Origin: a virus
IMG/VR virus record: IMGVR_UViG_3300007512_000232
Coordinates: 1-21,556 of that record
Length of the DNA: 21,556 nucleotides
Strand: one strand, 5' to 3'
The notes beneath the pieces are model-generated. The model did not search any database, was not told where the DNA came from, and saw nothing but the letters and a program-made list of their open reading frames with translations. Positions within the stretch are counted from its first letter, which is position 1; each line of letters starts with the position of its first letter. Shown here piece after piece: positions 6,035 to 14,572 of this stretch. Both the position numbers and the translations under genes were made by a program.

Positions 6035-7753
6035 TTATCCCTTCGACGAGAAACCGCGAACCTTCTCAAACTTCAGCGTATTGTCAAAGCGGTCAATCAA
6101 GTCCACCTTATGTGAAATCACAAAAACGTTCGTGTCCTGTGACTGCTTGAAAAGCAGCTTGCCCATGACCTCATCGGCACCAATGGCATCAAGACTTCCA
6201 TCGAACACTTCATCCAATATCAACAGATTGGTATTCACACTATTCTTCAACTCGGCAATCTTTCGCCATGTGAACAGCAGAGCCAAATCAATGCGTGCCT
6301 TCTCTCCTTCTGAAAAAGACGCATATGTGAATTCGTCCAAGTGTCGTGACTTGATGGTTTCATTGAAAGTCTCGTCTATCTCAAACTTCACGAAAAAATC
6401 CAAGTCCTGTAGATGTTGATTCACCTGGGCATTGATGATGGGCAGATAGTTCTCAATGATCTTGGCTTTGATGCCGGAATCCTTCAGGAGTTCATATGCC
6501 ACATCATGGGTTTTCTTAGTTCCACTCAATGCCATCTGGGAAATTTCCAATTCTTCCAATTCGCCCTCAATTTCCTTTAGCACCTGGGCCCTATCTCCCA
6601 TGTCCGTTTCTGCAATGGCATCTTCGATGTCTTCAATTTCTTGTTTGGTTGTGACCTGAGATTTCTTCATGGCAACAAGGCTGGCTGAAACCTTATTGAG
6701 TGAATCACGATGCTCTGCGTATTCGGTTTCCATTATGTGCAGGGCATCCATGTCTTCGTCGATTGTCCCTATTGTGCCCATGAGTGATTTGATGGCATCC
6801 TGTAGTTCTTTCTCTTTGCTCCCCTTTGTGGAAATCATGCCATCGCGAAACGTTGCATCAATGTCCTGTTCGCAGGTAGGGCAATTGGAGTTGTCCTCAA
6901 AGAATTTGAGTTCCTTCTTGACCTTGTTCTTGTTCTTCTGCAAGTCCCTGAATATCTCATCTGCCTGCTTCTTTTTTGACTCCAATGGGGTCTTTTTGGA
7001 ATTGATGGATGCCTCCAGAAGCTCACATTTCGCTTCTAAGGCACTTAGTTTTTTCTCCCCTACCCCAACCTCCACTTGTGCCTTTCTCAGACTTATTTGC
7101 TTCTTTTTTAATTCTTCTTCGCGTTCCTTCTTTGATGCGCTGATATTGGATTCTTGGAGTGATTTCTTCTCCTCTACTAGCCCTATACGCGAGTTGGTGT
7201 CCTTGATGTCCGTCTTGAGTTCTGACAATTTCCCTTTCAGCAAAACGTTCATATCCGAGAAAATCTCAATGTCCAAGACATCCTCTACCACCTTGCGCCT
7301 ATCCGCCGGAGTCATCTGCATGAACGAATCGTAACGCGCACCGAGAATGACCACAGAACAAAAACTCTTGTAGTTCATCTTGAGAATGGATGTCTCAAAG
7401 TGATTCTGGAAATCCTTTGCACTCGCATTCTTGTCAAGTGCCATGTCATTACACGATATGTCAAAGACGGCAGGTTTCAATCCACGACGAACCGTGTAGT
7501 TTTTCTTGCCAATGGAAAACTTCAATTCGACTACGCAATCCTTCTGGTTCACGCTATTCACCAATGCAGGCTTATTGATGTTGCGATATGCCTTGCCGAA
7601 TAGTGCAAATGTCAATGCGTCCAACAGGGTAGACTTGCCGCTTCCGTTCTTGCCAATAATCAGCGTGTTCTTCTTGCTATTCAAATTGTATTCTGTAAAC
7701 GTGTTTCCACTCGAAAGAAAATTCTTGTATTTGAGTGTTTTAAATACGATCAA
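6035..7753 (-). CDS. 46: gp46, SbcC/Rad50-like ATPase subunit of recombination nuclease
   Basis: This gene encodes 572 residues. It has the N-terminal Walker A GKNGSGKST (34-42) and a central coiled coil (about 170-430) interrupted by a zinc-hook CPTC (291-294). The ABC signature SFSEGEKAR lies at 479-487, and Walker B LLILDEVFDGS (510-520) is followed by a switch His (ISHK, 546-549). With gp47 it forms the Mre11/Rad50-like complex that resects DNA ends and degrades host DNA in T4. T4 gp46 has a similar length. The start is a TTG at 7753, with AAGGAGG seven bases before it. The preceding gene is pyrB rather than gp47, so the usual adjacency of the two subunits is broken. Confidence 0.97.
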   Translation of the reverse strand: MIVFKTLKYKNFLSSGNTFTEYNLNSKKNTLIIGKNGSGKSTLLDALTFALFGKAYRNINKPALVNSVNQKDCVVELKFSIGKKNYTVRRGLKPAVFDISCNDMALDKNASAKDFQNHFETSILKMNYKSFCSVVILGARYDSFMQMTPADRRKVVEDVLDIEIFSDMNVLLKGKLSELKTDIKDTNSRIGLVEEKKSLQESNISASKKEREEELKKKQISLRKAQVEVGVGEKKLSALEAKCELLEASINSKKTPLESKKKQADEIFRDLQKNKNKVKKELKFFEDNSNCPTCEQDIDATFRDGMISTKGSKEKELQDAIKSLMGTIGTIDEDMDALHIMETEYAEHRDSLNKVSASLVAMKKSQVTTKQEIEDIEDAIAETDMGDRAQVLKEIEGELEELEISQMALSGTKKTHDVAYELLKDSGIKAKIIENYLPIINAQVNQHLQDLDFFVKFEIDETFNETIKSRHLDEFTYASFSEGEKARIDLALLFTWRKIAELKNSVNTNLLILDEVFDGSLDAIGADEVMGKLLFKQSQDTNVFVISHKVDLIDRFDNTLKFEKVRGFSSKG

Positions 7754-7774
7754 TTCTCTTCCTCCTTATTTGTC

Positions 7775-8734
7775 TTATTGGTTCAAAATAAAATCAGTAT
7801 CACTCAACAACATGACGAGCAGGGCCATACGAATATATAGGCCGTTCTCTACCTGTCTGAAATATGCCGCTCTCGGGTCATTGTCCACTTCGGGCAACAA
7901 TTCATTTACCCTTGGAAGTGGATGAAGAATTCGTGCATCGGGTTTCATCAGTTTCAATAAATCAGCATCAACACGATACTCGGCTTGCCTATGATATTTC
8001 TGATACAACGCAAAATCGTTTTGGTCGAATCGTTCCTTCTGTAACCGTGTCTGATATATCACATCGACCTTTGGTGCAACATCTTTCAGGTCTGCACTAA
8101 TGGTCAAGGGAATATCTTTTTCGGCAACATGGAGCAGGAGTTCTCGCTTCAGCTTGACGAACTCAGGAGATACCAAATACAGATGACCAATGTCCTTGTA
8201 TTGTGCCAAGAGATATAGCAAAGAATGAATGGTCCGACTGTGTGCCAAGTCACCAACCAATGCAATGCTCTTTCCATTCACTCCACCACATTCTCGGCGT
8301 ATGGTATACAGGTCAATGAGTGCCTGTGTCGGATGCTGGCCCTCTCCATCCCCGGCATTGATGATGGGTGTATCCGGGCAAACCAATGCAGCCGCTTCGG
8401 CGGCACCCTCCTGTGAATGTCGAAGGACAATCACATCCGAATAGGCAGCAACCGTGCGAACAGAATCTTCAAGCCGTTCTCCCTTTGCTGCCGAAGAGAA
8501 ATTTGTTGCGCTCTCTGTGGAGATAACATCCCCGCCCAACTTTTTCATTGCTGCCTCAAACGAAAATCGTGTGCGAGTGGACGGTTCATAGAAAAGCGTT
8601 GACATGAGAAACCCTGAGTTTCTGAGCATGGGAATCGGATTGTCTCGTATCTTGTCTGTCACCTCAAAGATTCGCTTTAGTGTTTTCTTGTCAAATTGCT
8701 GTGCCTTCAAAACGTGTTTCATGTCTTCTCTCAT
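7775..8734 (-). CDS. pyrB: Aspartate carbamoyltransferase catalytic chain
   Basis: This gene encodes 319 residues with ATG at 8734 after AAAGGA; a second ATG four codons on is possible. The enzyme joins carbamoyl phosphate and aspartate to carbamoyl aspartate, the committed step of pyrimidine synthesis. All classical active-site residues are visible, almost in E. coli numbering: S52-T53-R54-T55 in FYEPSTRTR, K84, R105 (LRHSQEGAA), H134 and Q137 (GQHPTQ), R167, R230 and Q232 (TRLQKER), and L273-P274 (HPLPR). The length matches PyrB (about 310 residues). No PyrI regulatory subunit is in the window, so the product is probably an unregulated trimer. It sits 16 bases after gp47 and 21 bases before gp46, in the replication operon, and would feed pyrimidine supply during infection. 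Ornithine carbamoyltransferase is excluded by the HPTQ and TRLQKER motifs. Confidence 0.96.
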   Translation of the reverse strand: MREDMKHVLKAQQFDKKTLKRIFEVTDKIRDNPIPMLRNSGFLMSTLFYEPSTRTRFSFEAAMKKLGGDVISTESATNFSSAAKGERLEDSVRTVAAYSDVIVLRHSQEGAAEAAALVCPDTPIINAGDGEGQHPTQALIDLYTIRRECGGVNGKSIALVGDLAHSRTIHSLLYLLAQYKDIGHLYLVSPEFVKLKRELLLHVAEKDIPLTISADLKDVAPKVDVIYQTRLQKERFDQNDFALYQKYHRQAEYRVDADLLKLMKPDARILHPLPRVNELLPEVDNDPRAAYFRQVENGLYIRMALLVMLLSDTDFILNQ

Positions 8735-8750
8735 TATAACGATTTCCTTT

Positions 8751-9797
8751 TTATGCGTTTGAAATTGCCTCTTCAAATAACGATCTCATCAACCCCTTGA
8801 CCTCATCCTTATTGTCATAGGGCGCTTGCTCCACATAGTCATTCAGAATTTCAAGCGTGGATTTTGATTCGATATGCTCTAGTGCCACATCATCACTATT
8901 CAATACGTCCGTATTGTCAATGATTTGTAAATGCCAAGGGTCTGCCGCTTCCATCTCTATGACGAACTTGTCGAAGATATACTGGTCATTTATTTCATTT
9001 GCAATAACCTTGACTGCCCTTCGTGTATACTCCGAGAAGTCAACCTTCCCGGCAAGAAATTCATCCTCTACATCTGCATCATAGAACACCTTGGAAAACA
9101 TCTTGAGTGGATTGGGCACAAATTCCAATTCGAGCGTGTCTGTATCGAACACATGGAATCCACGCTCTTCTCCATAGTCAATCCATGTCTGTTCAAATGG
9201 GCTACCCAAATACCACACGTTGTCTATATGTGACCGTGTGTGAAAATGCCCGGAAAACACCATGTCGAATCGCCCGAAGACTTTTCTGTCCATGCCATCC
9301 ATTGACACCGAACCCTTTGCAAACGGAAACCCAACAAGATTCAAATGACCAAAGATAATCTTGGCCCGTGAGTTTTTGATGCACTTGATGGTGTCGTCCT
9401 CGTTTCCCGAATTAATCCAAGGCACCATGAGAACGTTCAGACCATCGAAAGAAACTTCGGTTGCCTCTTCATATACGTCAATGCCATCATTGAACAGGCA
9501 GTCCATTGAATTGACACGATTGGTATTCTTGTAGTAGGTGTCATGGTTGCCAATGATAATGGAAAGGTCATACTCGTATCGCATTTTGTCAATGACCTTC
9601 TTGAACCGATGCAATGTCTTGTAACTAATCCACTTGCGCCTGTCCGTCACATCTCCAAGATGGATAATGGACTTAATCTTGTGCTTCTCCAAATACGGAA
9701 AGAATTGCTCATACCAAAACCTCTCTTGATACGCCGCAAAGGTATCGCTGTCTCCGCGAATCCCTGCATGAGTATCTGTCACCAATGCGATTTTCAT
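8751..9797 (-). CDS. 47: gp47, SbcD/Mre11-like nuclease subunit
   Basis: This gene encodes 348 residues starting MKIALVTDTHAG. The ATG at 9797 is preferred over that at 9806 because GGAGG is nine bases upstream of it and directly abuts the earlier one. Metallophosphoesterase motifs are in order: DTH (8-10), GD (48-49), GNHD (83-86), GH (150-151) and GHFH (183-186). With gp46 it makes the exonuclease used for recombination-dependent replication and host DNA degradation. The start lies one base beyond the gp55 stop codon, so translation is likely coupled. pyrB follows after 16 bases. Confidence 0.96.
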   Translation of the reverse strand: MKIALVTDTHAGIRGDSDTFAAYQERFWYEQFFPYLEKHKIKSIIHLGDVTDRRKWISYKTLHRFKKVIDKMRYEYDLSIIIGNHDTYYKNTNRVNSMDCLFNDGIDVYEEATEVSFDGLNVLMVPWINSGNEDDTIKCIKNSRAKIIFGHLNLVGFPFAKGSVSMDGMDRKVFGRFDMVFSGHFHTRSHIDNVWYLGSPFEQTWIDYGEERGFHVFDTDTLELEFVPNPLKMFSKVFYDADVEDEFLAGKVDFSEYTRRAVKVIANEINDQYIFDKFVIEMEAADPWHLQIIDNTDVLNSDDVALEHIESKSTLEILNDYVEQAPYDNKDEVKGLMRSLFEEAISNA

Positions 9798-9798
9798 A

Positions 9799-10410
9799 TT
9801 ACACATCCTCCGGCTTCACGTTTGTTGCATACTGTAGAAGGTTGTTCGCTGCCACCGCTGCCTTCTTTTTCTTTTTAACTCCTCGCTTATGTTTAATTTC
9901 TTTTTTCTTTTGTACAGAATCCTCAAAGGTTCCAATAAACTCACTCATATTGTCATATAATTTTGTAAATCCAATACTGGTGGCTCCGTTCTTTTGATGT
10001 TCGTTGTTATGTTCGTTTAATATTTCTATTATTTGAGAATTTTCTAATGATTTATATTTGACATAAAGCTGCTTCTTTTCTTTTTGTATTCTTCGCAAGA
10101 ACGCATAATATATAATTTGAGTAAAATAGGCAAATGGATTCTTTGACTTTTCTGGATCAAAATTATGAATATACTGAATGCAATTTTCTATGCCATCTGA
10201 AATCATGTCTTCTCGAAATGCATAATTAATGAAATTTGATTTATAAGAGAGCCTGTTGGCAATGCTCATAAAGATTTTTCCAATGTCATCGGGAACTGTT
10301 GGCAGTTCCTTTCCTGCCTCTTTGGCTTCTTTTGTTGCAGCCTTAAATTCAATCATATATTGAAGAAATTGTTTGTTGTCTACATAATGTTCTGGTTTCT
10401 CCCTGCTCAT
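9799..10410 (-). CDS. 55: gp55, RNA polymerase sigma factor for late transcription
   Basis: This gene encodes 203 residues (T4 gp55 has 185). The N-terminal EHYVDNKQFLQ and the block FREDMISDGIENCIQYIHNFDPEKSKNPFAYFTQIIYYAFLRRIQKEKK (about 65-113) match the sigma region 2-like core of gp55. That core directs host polymerase to TATAAATA late promoters, and several exact copies are in this window. The C-terminus is lysine-rich, KRGVKKKKK. The ATG overlaps the uvsW stop (ATGA) and follows AGGGAG. Its place in an operon with a sigma-70-type promoter fits a middle-to-late switch. Confidence 0.95.
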   Translation of the reverse strand: MSREKPEHYVDNKQFLQYMIEFKAATKEAKEAGKELPTVPDDIGKIFMSIANRLSYKSNFINYAFREDMISDGIENCIQYIHNFDPEKSKNPFAYFTQIIYYAFLRRIQKEKKQLYVKYKSLENSQIIEILNEHNNEHQKNGATSIGFTKLYDNMSEFIGTFEDSVQKKKEIKHKRGVKKKKKAAVAANNLLQYATNVKPEDV

Positions 10411-11909
10411 ACAAGACTCCCTTTATTTTTTGATGCTGTTGCTTTTGGTAATTTTACGTTATATGATTTTACCTTGAACTTCTCTGATTTGTAGATGTCG
10501 AACCTCTCTTGGTAGTGACGAAGAGCAAAGTTTCTTGTCTTTCGGCCACACGACAGGTCATCTACAATATCATACAGGATTGCCTGTTCGTCCTCGTCCT
10601 CCCCCAACCTTCTCAATGCTCGCCCAATGCTCTGCAATGTTCTGATGCGCGACTTGCCGGGATGAACAAAGACCACATTGTTGAGTCGTTTGATGTTGAT
10701 ACCCGTAGAGTAGACACCAACGGATGCAATGATGATTGCATTTTCTTCTTGTTCTACCTGCGAGCGAACTGCCTCCCGGTCGTTGACATTCGTACCCCCA
10801 TGCACAAAAAAGACCTTTCGACCATCAATGTTTATCATGTCGAACAACGGGACACCATGCTTTTCTATATAGTTGAACAAGACGAGCGTGTTTCCTTCAA
10901 GACTCAGAACCAGATTCTTGATGAACCTGTTTCGCGAATCGCTGCCTACAAGATAATCAATTTCCTCTTGGTATTTTAGTTTGGACGACACCTTCTCTTC
11001 GTGTTTTAATATAATTGCCTTGACAATGAAATCCGAAAGCACCTTTTCGTCAATGAGCTTCTTGGTTCCAATGACCTTTCGGACTGGCCCGAGCAACCCT
11101 TCGATGACCAATTTGTTTGTCTGCATTCCATCCAAGGTTCCTGTCGTGCCGAAACGATATTTGACATTGGGTGTCTTTGTCAGAATACCCATGAGCGATT
11201 TGGCTTTTACTCCATGACACTCATCGACCACCACCATTCCGAACTGTTCAAAATAATCCTTGCGGAGACGAAAGAGCGACTGCCATGTCGAAATCACAAT
11301 AGGGCATTCGGTTTCCTTTGGTCGGCCCGACATGATTTGATGAATGCCAATATCCGAAGGCATATTATAGTCGGCAAAGTCCTGGGACATCTGTGCCACT
11401 AATGATGTAGTCGGAACAATGATAAGAATCTTCTTGTTCTGTGCCTCCATATAGAACCGAGTGAGCAGATAAATCATAAGGCTCTTGCCGGAACCCGTAG
11501 GCGAAAGCAAGAGCATCCTCCGCTTTCGGACTGCTGCCACAAACGCATCCACTTGGTAATTTCTTGGTGTGTATTTGGAAGGAATCCCCAGAGTTTCAAT
11601 GAACTCGACTGCCTCATGGACAGAAAAGTTCTCGTCTGCATCAGATTCTACGTCTTCATACTCTACAACATAATCTCGCTCTTCGGCAAATGCATTGATA
11701 TATGACACCAGCCCTGCATAGATGGTTCCGTCCTGTATGTTAAAAAGTCTAATTTTTCCATCCCATGTGCCATGCCTATAGGCCGGCATGAACCGATAGC
11801 CCGGAACCTCAAATGTGAAATGGTCTGACAATTCACGGAGGGCAGAGCGTTCGTCTGAGCGGACACGAAGATAGACTTCGTTCAGTTTCTGGACTTTGAG
11901 TATATCCAT
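10407..11909 (-). CDS. uvsW: UvsW, ATP-dependent DNA/RNA-DNA helicase
   Basis: The product has 500 residues from ATG at 11909 (MDILKVQ). The frame is open further to a GTG at 11960, but T4 UvsW also begins MDI and the upstream part overlaps uvsY. The N-terminal substrate-recognition domain (about 10-100) contains PAYRHGTWDGKIRLF. Superfamily 2 helicase motifs follow: SPTGSGKS (136-143), IIVPTTSL (163-170), DECH (229-232), TTGT (255-258), and QSIGRALRR (426-434). UvsW unwinds branched DNA and R-loops and helps the shift from origin- to recombination-dependent replication. The ribosome binding site is weak, so expression may depend on coupling to uvsY 17 bases upstream. Confidence 0.96.
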   Translation of the reverse strand: MDILKVQKLNEVYLRVRSDERSALRELSDHFTFEVPGYRFMPAYRHGTWDGKIRLFNIQDGTIYAGLVSYINAFAEERDYVVEYEDVESDADENFSVHEAVEFIETLGIPSKYTPRNYQVDAFVAAVRKRRMLLLSPTGSGKSLMIYLLTRFYMEAQNKKILIIVPTTSLVAQMSQDFADYNMPSDIGIHQIMSGRPKETECPIVISTWQSLFRLRKDYFEQFGMVVVDECHGVKAKSLMGILTKTPNVKYRFGTTGTLDGMQTNKLVIEGLLGPVRKVIGTKKLIDEKVLSDFIVKAIILKHEEKVSSKLKYQEEIDYLVGSDSRNRFIKNLVLSLEGNTLVLFNYIEKHGVPLFDMINIDGRKVFFVHGGTNVNDREAVRSQVEQEENAIIIASVGVYSTGINIKRLNNVVFVHPGKSRIRTLQSIGRALRRLGEDEDEQAILYDIVDDLSCGRKTRNFALRHYQERFDIYKSEKFKVKSYNVKLPKATASKNKGSLV

Positions 11910-11926
11910 GTGGGTGTGTAGTTCTT

Positions 11927-12391
11927 TTAACCGTTGATTCCGTTCGTGAACTGCTTCCACTTGATTGCATTGGTGATCTGAAAACTGCGATTGTTGATGC
12001 TACTGATAATAGAATTCAACAGGGCACACTTTTCTCGCTGGTCGCCAATCATGACCAAGTTTTGAATAACATCCGGGTCGCCTTCGACATACTTTGGAAC
12101 ATCTCCCTTGAGAATCTTGAGAGTCGGCGGTTTCCAATTTCGTTCTTCAAGGTCTTCTTCACACATCTTCCCAGAGTAATATTCGTGCTTGTCCTTCTCC
12201 AGCATCTTGTGGGTGAACATCATTCGGTTGAGGATGCGATTCTCATCGTTCATAATTTTCATGTATTTGGAATGTAGCTGGGGAATCTTGAGGCTTTCAA
12301 GGTCAAGCTCCAGATCGTCAATCTTGGAATCCACATCCCAGAGTTCATGAATCATTTCTAACGTGAATGGTTTTTCTTCAAGAGTTGTCAT
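11927..12391 (-). CDS. uvsY: UvsY, recombination mediator
   Basis: This gene encodes 154 residues (T4 UvsY has 137). It loads UvsX recombinase on gp32-coated single-stranded DNA. Supporting features are the acidic N-terminal helix (MIHELWDVDSKIDDLELD), the central HSKYMKIMNDENRILNRM and HEYYSGKM segments, and the position immediately before uvsW, as in T4. It is the first gene after a consensus sigma-70 promoter and a leader of about 110 bases. The ribosome binding site (GAAAGG, 11-12 bases before ATG) is moderate. Confidence 0.93.
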   Translation of the reverse strand: MTTLEEKPFTLEMIHELWDVDSKIDDLELDLESLKIPQLHSKYMKIMNDENRILNRMMFTHKMLEKDKHEYYSGKMCEEDLEERNWKPPTLKILKGDVPKYVEGDPDVIQNLVMIGDQREKCALLNSIISSINNRSFQITNAIKWKQFTNGING

Positions 12392-12439
12392 GTTTTAAAT
12401 ATACCTTTCATTTTCAATATAATATATGTGAAATTGCTA

Positions 12440-12488
12440 TTTTATTTAAAACTCCAGTTTTATTTAAAATCCAGCCCCAGCCTGGAGT
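12440..12488 (-). promoter_or_regulatory. Structured leader of the uvsY operon, possible attenuator
   Basis: Two adjacent 17-18-base near-copies lie at 12440-12457 and 12458-12474 (TTTTATTTAAAA then CTCCAG or TCCAG). On the minus-strand RNA, ACTCCAG (12488-12482) can pair with CTGGAGT (12457-12451), followed by TTTAAA. Alternatively CCAG can pair with the nearer CTGG, followed by ATTTTAAA. The two options compete. This looks like a weak attenuator or RNA switch. Confidence 0.35.
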
Positions 12489-12507
12489 CCTCTCACACAT
12501 GGGGCCT

Positions 12508-12535
12508 ATTATAATCACCAAACAAGAGGTGTCAA
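12508..12535 (-). promoter_or_regulatory. Consensus sigma-70 promoter for the uvsY operon
   Basis: On the minus strand, TTGACA (12535-12530) and TATAAT (12513-12508) are both perfect, with a 16-base spacer. The expected start of transcription is near 12501, about 110 bases before the uvsY ATG. It lies just after the gp3-position gene and separates the late structural block from the replication block. Use by unmodified host polymerase is inferred. Confidence 0.85.
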
Positions 12536-12543
12536 GCCCAAAC

Positions 12544-13047
12544 TCAAATTTTTTCGTAGGTATATGTCAGATACCTGAAGGTTGCCGATGCCTTGATTCC
12601 TTCAATATCGGCAGATGCCGAATCAAATAAAACTTCTGATAAATTAGTTGGAAATAGGTCTTTAAATATAATTTGATAATTGGGGTTCATATTTGAATTC
12701 AGGACGGTGAGCGTTGCATCTGAATAAATGTGCTTTTCCTTTTGGGCGTCATATTCTGGATATTCGTGAGGGAAGCCCAGGCCAGCCATCCAGTCATAGA
12801 GTTCCTTCCAATTCTGAAGGTCTTCGTCCACAAGAAACTGAATGTTCAATGGGTCAAAAACAAGGGTGTCTCCGGGGACTGCCGTCTGAAGAAATGGGGT
12901 AGGCTGGGGTGCCTCACCAAGAGTGATTCCGGGGAGGTTTACCGAAGTCAGAAACCAATTGGTGTTCGGAAGCACTTCAATATAAAATCGAAACCCTACA
13001 GGAGATAGGTAGTTGATGTTGTCTGGTGAATTGAATGATTTTGCCAT
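12544..13047 (-). CDS. Tail-tube-like protein in the gp3 (tail completion) position
   Basis: This gene encodes 167 residues. The sequence SPVGFRFYIEVLPNTNWFLTSVNLPGITLG (15-44), PGDTLVFDPLNIQFLVDEDLQNWKELYDWM and the C-terminal TFRYLTYTYEK resemble the tube-fold tail proteins of T4-like phages (gp19/gp54/gp3 group). In marine T4-like genomes the gene between gp23 and uvsY is usually annotated gp3, the tail completion protein, about 170 residues long. The ATG at 13047 follows AGGAGG by eight bases. A degenerate late octamer (CCTAAATA, 13068-13075) is just upstream. Which tail role it has cannot be settled from sequence alone. Confidence 0.8.
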   Translation of the reverse strand: MAKSFNSPDNINYLSPVGFRFYIEVLPNTNWFLTSVNLPGITLGEAPQPTPFLQTAVPGDTLVFDPLNIQFLVDEDLQNWKELYDWMAGLGFPHEYPEYDAQKEKHIYSDATLTVLNSNMNPNYQIIFKDLFPTNLSEVLFDSASADIEGIKASATFRYLTYTYEKI

Positions 13048-13086
13048 GCACGGTGCCTCCTATTGTGTATTTAGGCGACGGGCGGC

Positions 13087-13138
13087 CGAAAAGAAACGAG
13101 GAGTGTCTCTCTGTATGAGAAAGACACCCCTCGATTTC
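13087..13138 (-). terminator. Terminator after gp23
   Basis: CGAGG and GTGTCT (13097-13108) pair with AGACAC and CCTCG (13122-13133) with one mismatch, flanked by GAAA/TTTC pairs. On the minus strand the stem runs into TTTCTTTTC. It follows the gp23 stop by about 25 bases. The plus strand also has a T-rich tail, so it may act in both directions. Confidence 0.75.
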
Positions 13139-13161
13139 TTTTTTTATACTACTTGGTATTA

Positions 13162-14505
13162 CTAGCCAGCAAGATTGTTGACTGCAAATGCCCTGTAGTA
13201 TCGGTTGTTCTGACCAATCGCCACGGTGGAGATGCCAGTTGTCGTTGCAAATGGATTCACACCGACACCGTAGCGGGTCTTGAATCCAATCTTGGGTTGG
13301 AATGTTTCCTCGCCAATTGCACGGACCATCTGGAGTGGAACGTATGGGCAGTAGAACATTCCTGCGTCATATGGCGACGATCCCTTATATCCGACACACA
13401 CAAAGTCGTCTGCGGTGAAGGAGTAGGGGTCAATGTAGACCTTGAGTCCTGCACCAATGGTTCCGGCAAATGTGCTTCCTGTGTCGTCTACCGTGAGTGC
13501 GGCAGTCGGGTCAAGAACACCAGCCGTTGCAAGAGCAGAAGCAACATCACTTGAGCAGAGAATGAAGTTGCCCTTCCCTCGACGAGTGTTCTTTGCAATG
13601 GCATTGGCTTCTGTCTCAATCTTGTAGACAAGAGCCTTGAATCGCTCCACAAGCCAGCGACCATCAAGTGAACCAAGCCCTGCTGCATTATTACCAGAAG
13701 GTGCGGCACCTCGGGCGTCAATGGCAGGTCTGCCAGTACAACTCATGTAAATCGAGCGAACAATTTCACGATTGATTTCTGCGTTGATCTCGGTCGTGAG
13801 AATATTTGCAAGCTCAGTCTCGGCATCAAGACCATGAATTGCCTTCAAGTCCTGTGCCAGTTCTACCGAATACTCTGCCTTGAGGGCCCGAGTAACGGCA
13901 GTCACACTCGACTTGTCGATCTTGAATGACATGGAAGGAATCTGGTTGGTTGCAGCAGAGCCCCATGCCTCGCCCTTTGCTGTCGTGTTACCTGTAAGAA
14001 TACCAACATCTTCGGTTGACGCGGCATTGAACATGAGGTTGGCGTGCCCGGTGCCATTCCAGACAGGCTTGTTTGCGCCTGTGTTTGGATTGGCAGCCGA
14101 ATAACCAGACTTGGCTTCGTCGTAGAATGCATTTGCGCCATCGGCATCGCCTTCGTTCCGCGTGCCATATGTTGGGCGAAGTGCAAAAATCAGACCCGTC
14201 GGGCCGGACATTGGCTGGACACCCATGACATCAAATGCAATGAGATTAGGAGCAGTTCGTCGCACAAGGCTGATAAGAACAGGGTCAAACTTGGCAACAT
14301 CGCCCGTGACTGTTTCTGGGGCAAGAGATTCGCCAAGAAGACTTGTCGAACCCGCTCCTGTTACTGATGCTTGTTCTTGAAGAGCTATCTCTTGCTGCTC
14401 AAGCATGTGTGCTGTGACAACCTTTCGGTAATTATTCTTGATCTCAGGAAGATCCGTATGGTCAAGAACTGGTTGCCATTTGTTAACTAGCTGTTCATTC
14501 AACAT
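13162..14505 (-). CDS. 23: gp23, major capsid protein
   Basis: This gene encodes 447 residues (T4 521). It is recognisable by PNLIAFDVMGVQPMSGPTGLIFALR (near 86-110), YSVELAQDLKAIHGLDAETELANIL, EINREIVRSI, GYKGSSPYDAGMFYCPYVPL and GFKTRYGVGVNPFA. It assembles the hexamers of the head. The N-terminal propeptide probably ends at L57-G-E59|S60, which aligns with the T4 cut after Glu65 and fits gp21 specificity. AAGGAG precedes the ATG, and a late promoter octamer lies 60 bases upstream. A terminator follows, consistent with a very abundant monocistronic late message. Confidence 0.97.
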   Translation of the reverse strand: MLNEQLVNKWQPVLDHTDLPEIKNNYRKVVTAHMLEQQEIALQEQASVTGAGSTSLLGESLAPETVTGDVAKFDPVLISLVRRTAPNLIAFDVMGVQPMSGPTGLIFALRPTYGTRNEGDADGANAFYDEAKSGYSAANPNTGANKPVWNGTGHANLMFNAASTEDVGILTGNTTAKGEAWGSAATNQIPSMSFKIDKSSVTAVTRALKAEYSVELAQDLKAIHGLDAETELANILTTEINAEINREIVRSIYMSCTGRPAIDARGAAPSGNNAAGLGSLDGRWLVERFKALVYKIETEANAIAKNTRRGKGNFILCSSDVASALATAGVLDPTAALTVDDTGSTFAGTIGAGLKVYIDPYSFTADDFVCVGYKGSSPYDAGMFYCPYVPLQMVRAIGEETFQPKIGFKTRYGVGVNPFATTTGISTVAIGQNNRYYRAFAVNNLAG

Positions 14506-14564
14506 GTGTTTACTCCTTAAAAAATCGTTGAATTAGATAATCTCTTCAACAGTATCCTAATGTT

Positions 14565-14572
14565 TATTTATA
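14565..14572 (-). promoter_or_regulatory. Late promoter of gp23 (TATAAATA)
   Basis: There is an exact minus-strand TATAAATA 60 bases before the gp23 ATG and just past the gp22 stop codon. Confidence 0.85.

Noticed and set aside
7775-8734. Mobile element carrying pyrB
   Set aside because: No transposase, homing endonuclease or flanking repeats are visible around the gene.
11910-11960. GTG start extending UvsW by 17 residues
   Set aside because: No ribosome binding site; it would overlap uvsY; the T4 protein starts at the MDI position.
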